A stretch of 10,985 nucleotides of DNA from an uncultured Micromonospora sp. (GTDB taxonomy: Bacteria > Actinomycetota > Actinomycetes > Mycobacteriales > Micromonosporaceae). The notes beneath the pieces were generated by a model, which saw only the letters and a program-made list of their open reading frames with translations, was not told the origin of the DNA and did not search any database. Positions 5,640-10,985 of this stretch are shown piece by piece (the stretch's first letter is position 1; each line of letters begins with the position of its first letter). The stretch covers positions 1 to 10,985 of the forward strand of contig CALGAM010000141.1 in NCBI GenBank assembly GCA_937951935.1, in the 5' to 3' direction. The position numbers and the translations under genes are program-made.

Positions 5640-8510
5640 TCACCCGTCCTTTTCCGAATCGGTGGCGCCCGGGTCGGCGACCCGGGCCGTGTCGTCGAAG
5701 CCTCCGATGGACGGCGGCGCCACACCCGAGTCCCGGCGACCCCGCGCCGTACCCGCCTGCAACGCCGCCATCACCGCCCGAACCTGTTCCGGGGAGCGGG
5801 GCGACGGTTCGTCCGACGGGTCGTACCCACCGGGTTCGCGATCCCGACCGGCGCCGCTGCCGGCCCGACCCGGGACGGACGGGCCGACCCTCGGGCCGGT
5901 CGTCCGCAGCTGTGGGGCGAGACTGGTCTGCCGGATCCGACGGGGCAGCCCGTCCGGTCCGGCCAGCGCCACCGCGGGCCGGACCGGCCCCCCGGGCGCC
6001 GGGACCGACTCCGCCGCCCGCCCGGCCTGCCCGACCGACCCAGCCGCGCCAGCGGCCGGCCCGACCGACCCAGCCGCGGCCGGCTGGTCGGAACCCGGCG
6101 GACCCGCCTCCCGGAGGGCCGGCAGCACGACGGTGTCGTCGTTCTCCGTACCGTGGCCGGGCCGGGGTGCGGGACCGCCGGCCTCGGCCGCCGGCGCCTC
6201 GCGCTCCGGTCGCGGCCGGCTCCCGGCCGCCGGCGCCTCGCCGTCCGGCTTCGGCGTCTCGGTGCGGCCGCCGGGCACGGCGGCCATCAGCGCGTTCAGC
6301 GCCTCGCCCGCCCGGCGGCGCGGCCCGAGGGCCGACCGTGGACGGGAGTCCTCCGCCGACGTGGCGGTCCGCCGGTCCGGGCCCGGCCCCGCGCCGGCTT
6401 CCACATCGCGACCCGTCCCCGGTCCGGCGTCCGAGCCCGACGATCCCGACCCGGCCTCCGAGCCCACATCCCGCCTCGACCCGGCGTCCGAACCGGACGG
6501 CCCCGGCCCGGCGTCCGACGTCGCCGGGGTGGACGACCGCGTCTGTTCCGGACTCCGTGGAACGCCTCCCGCAACCGGTGACCGGCGGAGGGCGGAACCG
6601 CCGCCCCGCGTGGCCGGAACCGCGCTCTCCGGAACCACAAGCTCGCTCGGCACGAGCGCCACGGCGGTGATGCCGCCGTGCGGCGACGGTCGGAGCCGGA
6701 CCCGGACGTTGTGCCGCGCGCTGAGCCGGGCGACCACGAAGAGCCCGAGCCGGGCGCTGTTGGCCGGATCGAACTCCGGTGGTTCGGCGAGCCGCTGGTT
6801 GGCCTGCTCGATGGCCGCGGCGTCCATGCCGAGACCCCGGTCCTCGATCTCGATCGCGTAGCCCTTGGCAGCCACCTGGCCGCTGACCCGGACCCGGGTG
6901 TGTGGCGGCGAGAACGACGTGGCGTTCTCGATCAGTTCGGCGAGCAGGTGGATCACGTCACCGACCGCCGGACCCACGAGGGCCGCCGGCGGCACCCTTC
7001 CCAGGTCGACCCGGGCGTAGTCCTCGACCTCGGAGATCGCCCCCCGGATCACGTCGACCATCGGGACCGGATTGCGCCAGCCGCGTCCCGGTGCCGCGCC
7101 GGCGAGGACCACCAGGTCCTCCGCGTGCCGGCGCATCCGCGTCGCCATGTGGTCGAGCCGGAACAGGTCCGCAAGCTCGGTCGGCTCGGTGACCCGACGC
7201 TCCATCTCGTCCAGCAGGGCAAGCTGCCGATGCAGCAGGGTCTGGCTGCGTCGGGCGATGTTGAGGAAGACCTCCCGGAGGCTCCTGCGGAGCGCGGCCT
7301 CGTCGATGGCGGACCGGATGGCGGTCCGCTGGATCTCACTGAACGCCTGCCCGAGCTGGCCGATCTCGTCCCGCCCGTGGTCCAGCGGTGGCGCCTCGGT
7401 GGCGACGTCGACCTGCTCACCCCGGCGCAGCCGTGCGACCACGTCGGGCAGGCGGTCGTTCGCCATCGCCAGGGCCGCCGCGCGCAGGTCGCTGAGTCGT
7501 CGTACCAGGGACCGGCCGATGCGCAGCGCGATGATCCCGGAGGTCAGAACGGCCACGAGACCGAGCAGGCCCGCCAGGCCGACCCGGATCAGGATGGTGG
7601 CCGCCACCGGGCGGCTACGCTCGGCCAGCTCCTCCGCGCCGCGCAGCTCGAACTCCCGCAGCTGCCGCTGCACCAGATCGTAGTTGTGCTGCCAGGCCTG
7701 GGAGTCGACCGGCGCGGCGGCACCGCTGCGCCCTCGCCCGATCAGGTCGTCCTCCATCGCGCGGAGCCGGACGAACGGCTCGGCCTCGGTGAGCCGCTGA
7801 TACCTGGTCCGCTCGGCGTCGGGCAGCTCGGCGACGGCGGCGGCGAAGAGGAACCGCTGGGTACCGATGATCTGAACGAGCAGGGCGTGTTCCCCCGGCG
7901 CGAAACGCCCGGCGCGGAAGACCCCGGCGAGCAGGGCGTCGGCCTGGGCGAGCACCTCGCGGGCCCGACCGAGGTCGGTCAGCGCGGCCGCCTCGCGGGA
8001 CACGTCCTCGTCGGGAAGCACCTGCAGGGCGGCGGTGGTCCGGAACGCCGCGTCGATGATGCCGCTGTAGAGCCCCAACGCCTCGATCGTGTCGATGTCA
8101 CGCCGGTCGACGGAGCTGCGGCCGGACGGCAGCGCGTCGGCCGCGCCGAGCAGCTGGTCGATCCGGGCGTCGACCAGGGCGCTGGTGCGGTCCCGCAGGT
8201 CCTCGTCGGAAACCCGGCGGCGCAGCTCGGCGAGCGCGTTGTCGGTACGGAGGCGCTGGTCGGCCAGGGCCGGCGCGACGGCGGGGTCGGCCAGGCGCAT
8301 CACGGAGAGCCGTCGTTCCTGCTGCAGCTCCGCGATGAGCGCCTCGCCGGGACGCCCGATCTCGTCGAGGAGCGTGCGCGCCGCGAGCAGACTGGACGCC
8401 GGTCCCACGGTGAGGGTGGTCGCGAAGATCCACAGTGCCGTCAGGGCGGCGATCGGCACGGCGACCAGCGCGACGATCTTCGACCGGATCGGCCAGTTCT
8501 GGGTTTCCAA
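5640..8510 (-). CDS. cvnA: Conservon sensor protein CvnA (nitrate/nitrite-sensing-type histidine kinase-like)
   Basis: The 956-residue product is a membrane sensor-like kinase. TM1 is about 11-34. An extracytoplasmic NIT-type helical domain spans about 45-300, with QQERRLSVMRLAD at 63-75. TM2 is about 304-329. A HAMP linker (330-398) and a helical DHp-like region (399-470, with RLDHMATRMRRHAEDLVVLAG) follow. The HATPase domain has HLLAELIENATSFSPP (521-536), EIEDRGLGMD (554-563) and LGLFVVARLSARH (588-600). His454 lies where this family keeps a histidine; whether it is phosphorylated is unknown. Residues 622-956 form a long Pro/Gly/Ala-rich tail with islands RSALGPRRRAGEALNALM (725-742), GLPRRIRQTSLAPQLR (854-869) and SPEQVRAVMAALQAG (906-920). 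The start is TTG, supported by GAGG five bases upstream and an in-frame stop immediately before it. Confidence 0.92.
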   Translation of the reverse strand: METQNWPIRSKIVALVAVPIAALTALWIFATTLTVGPASSLLAARTLLDEIGRPGEALIAELQQERRLSVMRLADPAVAPALADQRLRTDNALAELRRRVSDEDLRDRTSALVDARIDQLLGAADALPSGRSSVDRRDIDTIEALGLYSGIIDAAFRTTAALQVLPDEDVSREAAALTDLGRAREVLAQADALLAGVFRAGRFAPGEHALLVQIIGTQRFLFAAAVAELPDAERTRYQRLTEAEPFVRLRAMEDDLIGRGRSGAAAPVDSQAWQHNYDLVQRQLREFELRGAEELAERSRPVAATILIRVGLAGLLGLVAVLTSGIIALRIGRSLVRRLSDLRAAALAMANDRLPDVVARLRRGEQVDVATEAPPLDHGRDEIGQLGQAFSEIQRTAIRSAIDEAALRRSLREVFLNIARRSQTLLHRQLALLDEMERRVTEPTELADLFRLDHMATRMRRHAEDLVVLAGAAPGRGWRNPVPMVDVIRGAISEVEDYARVDLGRVPPAALVGPAVGDVIHLLAELIENATSFSPPHTRVRVSGQVAAKGYAIEIEDRGLGMDAAAIEQANQRLAEPPEFDPANSARLGLFVVARLSARHNVRVRLRPSPHGGITAVALVPSELVVPESAVPATRGGGSALRRSPVAGGVPRSPEQTRSSTPATSDAGPGPSGSDAGSRRDVGSEAGSGSSGSDAGPGTGRDVEAGAGPGPDRRTATSAEDSRPRSALGPRRRAGEALNALMAAVPGGRTETPKPDGEAPAAGSRPRPEREAPAAEAGGPAPRPGHGTENDDTVVLPALREAGPPGSDQPAAAGSVGPAAGAAGSVGQAGRAAESVPAPGGPVRPAVALAGPDGLPRRIRQTSLAPQLRTTGPRVGPSVPGRAGSGAGRDREPGGYDPSDEPSPRSPEQVRAVMAALQAGTARGRRDSGVAPPSIGGFDDTARVADPGATDSEKDG
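6030..6540 (-). repeat. Internal short repeats in the cvnA tail
   Basis: The DNA for the disordered tail contains perfect direct repeats. CCGACCGACCCAGCCGCG occurs at 6031-6048 and 6061-6078 (30-bp period, protein AAGSVG twice). GGCCGCCGGCGCCTCG occurs at 6186-6201 and 6225-6240 (39-bp period, protein EAPAA twice). Farther upstream, the protein repeats SGSDAG at residues 672-677 and 691-696. All periods are multiples of three, so the frame is kept. They look like slippage or duplication within a linker under weak constraint. Confidence 0.8.
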
Positions 8511-8520
8511 TCAGACCTCG
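8511..8520 (-). promoter_or_regulatory. Ribosome binding site fixing the TTG start of cvnA
   Basis: On the minus strand CGAGGTCTGA precedes TTG. GAGG (8519-8516) is five bases from the start codon. The TGA at 8513-8511 is in frame directly before it, so no earlier start is possible, and the next residues lead into the first membrane helix as expected. Confidence 0.65.
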
Positions 8521-8531
8521 CCGGAGGGGAT

Positions 8532-8548
8532 GTGTCAGGGATCGACAC
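8532..8548. promoter_or_regulatory. Short inverted repeat upstream of cvnA
   Basis: GTGTC, seven bases, GACAC forms a 17-bp dyad centred about 30 bp upstream of the cvnA start. It could be an operator, but five-base arms arise easily by chance. I found no convincing -35/-10 pair beside it. Confidence 0.25.
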
Positions 8549-8550
8549 CC

Positions 8551-8575
8551 GGACCGGCGGCCCGCGGCTCCGGCC
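8551..8575 (-). terminator. Imperfect GC hairpin between transporter and cvnA
   Basis: About eight to nine base pairs can form between the two halves of this 25-base segment, with one bulge and one mismatch, 46 bases after the transporter stop. It might weakly terminate transporter transcription before the conservon. There is no T-run and the fold is imperfect, so readthrough into cvnA is equally likely. Confidence 0.25.
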
Positions 8576-8620
8576 AGAGTCGAGGGTCGCGGGCGCGCGT
8601 GCCTCCGGCAGGATACGTAA

Positions 8621-10006
8621 TCACGACCGTCCGGCACTACCGGTCGCGGGTCGGCGGGCATCGGTCTCCGCGGTGTGGCGGCACGCGCACCGATCCTCCT
8701 CATCCCCGGCCACGGCCGGGGCGGTCGCCGCGGTCGACGCCGCCGGGGTACGCCGGGCCAGCGCGACCGCCACCGGCAGGTACGGCAGGGCGAACAGGGC
8801 GAAGACCACCGCGTGCCCGGCAACCGTGGAGGCGAGGGCGTACCCGCCGTAGAGGGAGATGGTGACCACCTCGGTGCCAAGCCCCGCCAGCGAGGTGACC
8901 GTGGCCCGGCTCGGTCCGGTGATGCTCTGCTGGAGCCGTACGTTCATGACGATGCTCGCCATCTGCAGGACGCAGAACGCCACGGCGATCAGCGCGAATC
9001 CCGCCGGCCGGCCGCTGAGCGCGCCGAGGGCGAGCAGGACGGCCGCGAGGGCGACGGTCACGGCGAACCACCGCTCCGGCAGGCGCTGGCCGTACGGGGT
9101 GAGCAGGCCGCCGACCATGACGCCGGCCGAGACGAGGAACACCAGCAGCGGCACCTGCGACGCCGGCACGAGCTCCCCGGCCAGCAGCGACGTGTACTCC
9201 TCCAGTCCGCCCCAGATTCCCAGCATCAATGGCAGGAGGAGCAGCGCCCGCCGGACCGACCGGTCGGTCCGGGCCTCGGCGAGCCCGCCCCGCAGGACCG
9301 CCCACCAGCCGGCCGGCCCGGCGTCCGGCGCCACCGGGGAGGCCTCGGGATCCGGCCGCCCCGGGAGCGGTTCCGCGTCCGGCTGCCGCGAAGGCGGCTC
9401 CGCCGCCGCGCTTACGGGTCGTCGGTGTTCCGGAAGCGTGAACCCGACGACGGCGCAGCCGAGGCTGGCGAGCACGCTCGCCAGCCCCACCGCCGGGTAA
9501 CCACCGGCGGCGAAGACCGGCGCCGCGACGGCGGTGGCGAGCAGGGCGGCGACCAGGCCGACGGTCTTGGCCCGGCCGACGACGCGCCCGTACCGTGCGG
9601 CCAGGCCGAGCCGGTCGAGTTCCTCGTACAGCAGCGCCTCGGCGGCACCGGACTGGAGGGCGCCGCGGGCTCCCCAGAGCACGAACCCGAGCGCGAAGGC
9701 CCCGTACGACGGGGCGAGCACCCACAGCCCGAAGCCGACGGCGCCGAGCAGTGGCGCCGTCCCGAGCAGGAGCCGCCGGGAGAGCGCGTCGGCGAGTACG
9801 CCGGAGGGGACCTCCAGCAGCAGGCAGGTCAGGGACCAGACGAGGAAGAGGGACGAGATCTGTGGAACGGAGAGACCGGTGTCGGTGAAGAGCAGCGGGT
9901 AGACCGGATAGAGCAGGACGAACTCGTCCGAGAATGCGTACAGGTAGTAACTGACGGCCAGGCGCCGCGCCGCGGGCTCGGGCGCGGATGTGGCGGCATT
10001 GGACAT
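8621..10006 (-). CDS. MFS transporter of unknown substrate
   Basis: The 461-residue product is a polytopic membrane protein with about twelve hydrophobic segments. The first half covers about 16-40, 48-68, 78-98, 103-125, 146-166 and 170-191. A hydrophilic Pro/Glu-rich loop (195-232) follows, and the second half starts near 253. EVPSGVLADALSRR (65-78) matches the MFS motif A region between helices 2 and 3 (GxxADxxxRR), and Arg114 and Glu123 lie in the fourth helix region. The C-terminal tail (420-461) is hydrophilic and Arg-rich. The ATG at 10006 has a GGAGG site four bases upstream; a longer GTG reading from 10075 adds 23 residues without membrane character. It lies 110 bp upstream of cvnA on the same strand. 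The substrate cannot be inferred; drug or metabolite export is only a family-level possibility. Confidence 0.9.
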   Translation of the reverse strand: MSNAATSAPEPAARRLAVSYYLYAFSDEFVLLYPVYPLLFTDTGLSVPQISSLFLVWSLTCLLLEVPSGVLADALSRRLLLGTAPLLGAVGFGLWVLAPSYGAFALGFVLWGARGALQSGAAEALLYEELDRLGLAARYGRVVGRAKTVGLVAALLATAVAAPVFAAGGYPAVGLASVLASLGCAVVGFTLPEHRRPVSAAAEPPSRQPDAEPLPGRPDPEASPVAPDAGPAGWWAVLRGGLAEARTDRSVRRALLLLPLMLGIWGGLEEYTSLLAGELVPASQVPLLVFLVSAGVMVGGLLTPYGQRLPERWFAVTVALAAVLLALGALSGRPAGFALIAVAFCVLQMASIVMNVRLQQSITGPSRATVTSLAGLGTEVVTISLYGGYALASTVAGHAVVFALFALPYLPVAVALARRTPAASTAATAPAVAGDEEDRCACRHTAETDARRPATGSAGRS

Positions 10007-10018
10007 GAGGCCTCCGCT

Positions 10019-10056
10019 CGGGACGTTTCGGACGTCATGGGTCGCGGAACGTCCCG
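10019..10056. promoter_or_regulatory. Inverted repeat in the transporter leader, candidate operator
   Basis: CGGGACGTT (10019-10027) and AACGTCCCG (10048-10056) are perfect 9-bp arms separated by 20 bp. A third copy of the core, GGACGT, lies between them at 10030-10035. The set starts 13 bp upstream of the transporter ATG, where a repressor would block transcription or the RNA could fold near the ribosome site. A self-recognising regulator of the transporter is an inference; no regulator gene is adjacent. Confidence 0.45.
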
Positions 10057-10303
10057 GCGGGGCGCGGCAGCCCACGCCACGTCGGCCTCGGGTGGGGACC
10101 TAATGTCGCCAGGTCATGGCGGCGAGTCTAGATGCCCCGGGCGGCACGGTTCCGGGCGGCATCCGGCGTGTCGCGCGGCCGGGGCGGGGTGCGGAGAGTC
10201 GCCGACGGTACGGCCGGTCGTCAGCCGCCGGCCCCTCGGCGTGCGGAGAAAGTACGGCGCACCGGGATTGCGTTCCAGGTACGGGCGGGAATACCGAATG
10301 GTG

Positions 10304-10310
10304 AAGGAGG
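10304..10310 (+). promoter_or_regulatory. Strong ribosome binding site of the small membrane protein gene
   Basis: AAGGAGG, followed by another G, stands four bases before the ATG at 10315. It is the best ribosome site in the window and strongly supports translation of the short gene that follows. Confidence 0.75.
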
Positions 10311-10314
10311 GATC

Positions 10315-10614
10315 ATGTCGTCCACCCAGATCGTCCTGGTCGTCCTCATCGTCCTGGTCGTCACGGCGGCGGTGCCGGCTGTCTGGGTCGCCGCACGACG
10401 CCGGGCTCTCCACAGCACCACCCCGGAGTACGCACGGCCGCCCGCCCGGCGGCACGGCCACACCGCCGTCGAGCGTGAACCACGGGAACACGGATCGCGG
10501 CGCGCGCCGCTCACCCCGCCTGCCGGCCACCACCCGGACGGCGGCCGGTGGCCTGACGACGGCGGTACCCGACGGAACGGGGTGATGCGGACCGGAACCC
10601 TCCACAGGACGTGA
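10315..10614 (+). CDS. Small single-pass membrane protein, conserved actinobacterial type, apparently shortened
   Basis: The 99-residue product has one N-terminal hydrophobic helix (about 5-27, IVLVVLIVLVVTAAVPAVWVA) followed by AARRR, so the C-terminus should face the cytoplasm. The segment RRRALHSTTPEYAR...TAVEREPREHGSRR (28-63) resembles a widespread actinobacterial membrane protein with the pattern RRR-L-x5-PEYDR-x(n)-AERELxERExRR. Typical members run well beyond this into a longer C-terminal domain. Here the sequence becomes Gly/Pro/Arg-rich after about residue 67 and stops, so this may be a truncated or degenerated copy. The match is from memory of the family. A strong AAGGAGG site supports the start. 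The gene lies 25 bp upstream of the next one and probably forms a pair with it. Confidence 0.7.
   Translation: MSSTQIVLVVLIVLVVTAAVPAVWVAARRRALHSTTPEYARPPARRHGHTAVEREPREHGSRRAPLTPPAGHHPDGGRWPDDGGTRRNGVMRTGTLHRT
10330..10362 (+). repeat. Perfect 15-bp direct repeat inside the membrane helix code
   Basis: ATCGTCCTGGTCGTC occurs at 10330-10344 and again at 10348-10362, separated by CTC. It encodes IVLVV twice in the transmembrane helix (residues 6-10 and 12-16). A duplication would lengthen the helix by six residues without changing its character. Confidence 0.85.
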
Positions 10615-10639
10615 CGAGGACTCGGTGAGGAGAGGACCC

Positions 10640-10978
10640 ATGCGCAGACAGCACCGGCGAGTCCGGGAAGAGCACCGCGACGGGGTGACGGGGGACGGGC
10701 GGGACGCCACCGACCGGAACGGAACCGGCCGGCCCAGGAACGTGTCGGAGGACCCGTCGTCGGACGCGGACGACAGACGGCGCCGGGGCGACCGGGCGGA
10801 CCAGCCGGAGTTCCACGAACCGGCACCGGCGCCCACCGCGTTCGGCGCCTCCACCGTCGGGGGTGCCGTCGCGGCGTCCGCACTCGCCGGAGACCGCCGC
10901 GACCCGCGTACGGAGGAGACCGTCCGGCCCGGCGACGGCGTGGCCGAGGACCGTGTCGACGGCATCGACGAGGGCTGA
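10640..10978 (+). CDS. Hypothetical hydrophilic protein with a Gly/Ala/Ser/Val island
   Basis: The 112-residue product is rich in Arg, Asp and Glu and probably disordered over residues 1-60 and 86-112. Between them lies PTAFGASTVGGAVAASALAG (65-84), a small-residue hydrophobic stretch that could pack against a membrane or a partner but is short of charge-free length for a confident membrane helix. I recognise no enzyme motif. The ATG at 10640 has GAGGAG seven bases upstream; an in-frame GTG at 10625 is an alternative that lies inside the ribosome site. Third codon positions are almost all G or C, which supports coding. It starts 25 bp after the small membrane protein gene and is likely co-transcribed with it. 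The gene ends seven bases before the window edge. Confidence 0.65.
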   Translation: MRRQHRRVREEHRDGVTGDGRDATDRNGTGRPRNVSEDPSSDADDRRRRGDRADQPEFHEPAPAPTAFGASTVGGAVAASALAGDRRDPRTEETVRPGDGVAEDRVDGIDEG

Positions 10979-10985
10979 CCGCCCG

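Larger units (their letters stand above)
10007..10314. promoter_or_regulatory. 308-bp divergent intergenic region
   Basis: This gap separates the minus-strand transporter from the plus-strand small membrane protein gene, so both promoters should lie here. It holds the transporter ribosome site (GGAGG at 10015-10011), a 9-bp-arm inverted repeat (10019-10056) and a 10-bp direct repeat CCGGGCGGCA (10137-10146 and 10152-10161). For the plus strand, TTGCGT (10268-10273) with TACCGA 18 bp downstream is a weak promoter match. For the minus strand, TAGACT (10130-10125) fits a -10 word but has no good -35. I see no convincing gene inside. Confidence 0.55.

Noticed and set aside
8600..8610. TGCC-TCC-GGCA as transporter terminator
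   Set aside because: Only four base pairs and no T-run; too weak to call.
6678..8852. 724-codon open frame opposite cvnA
   Set aside because: Charged low-complexity translation with no domain, opposite a fully recognisable sensor kinase.
10116..10304. 62-codon plus-strand frame in the divergent intergenic region
   Set aside because: No ribosome site, Gly/Arg-rich translation without motifs, and it would cover the expected promoters.
8675..10585. 636-codon plus-strand open frame opposite the transporter
   Set aside because: It runs through the transporter, the intergenic region and the small membrane gene in the wrong frame and has no motif.

Overview
The window is very GC-rich, with GC-biased third codon positions, GTG and TTG starts, overlapping gene ends and a complete conservon (cvnABCD). 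This points to a filamentous actinomycete. A Micromonosporaceae-like genome is my best guess from gene style, but it is an inference and not proven by any single marker. The window looks chromosomal: I see no tRNA or rRNA gene, transposase, integrase or CRISPR array.

Layout. (1) 47-1105, minus: a seven-bladed beta-propeller lactonase. (2) 1106-1335: a divergent control region. It holds a perfect 17-bp palindrome, a tandem 24-bp repeat, a candidate sigma-70-type promoter and a possible 19-codon leader ORF. (3) 1336-4245, plus: lutA, lutB and lutC, overlapping and translationally coupled, encoding the three-protein iron-sulfur L-lactate oxidation complex. (4) 4249-4271: a strong hairpin between convergent operons, probably a bidirectional terminator. 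(5) 8510-4279, minus: cvnA (NIT/HAMP sensor kinase-like), cvnB (roadblock/LC7), cvnC (DUF742) and cvnD (Ras-like GTPase), end to end or overlapping. (6) 10006-8621, minus: a major facilitator superfamily transporter upstream of cvnA and possibly on the same transcript. (7) 10007-10314: a 308-bp divergent intergenic region with a 9-bp-arm inverted repeat in the transporter leader. (8) 10315-10978, plus: two small genes with strong ribosome binding sites, one for a single-pass membrane protein and one for a hydrophilic protein with one conserved-looking hydrophobic island.

How the genes work together. LutABC oxidises L-lactate to pyruvate and feeds electrons to the respiratory chain. The divergent lactonase could share its control and act on a sugar or organic-acid lactone, but its substrate cannot be read from sequence. 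The conservon is a membrane-associated signalling unit: a sensor-like ATPase, a roadblock protein likely to act on the GTPase, a DUF742 protein and a small GTPase. The transporter and the small pair have no assignable role.

I see no clearly undescribed system. The main leads are the structured lactonase/lut control region, the transporter-conservon linkage and the small membrane/hydrophilic gene pair.
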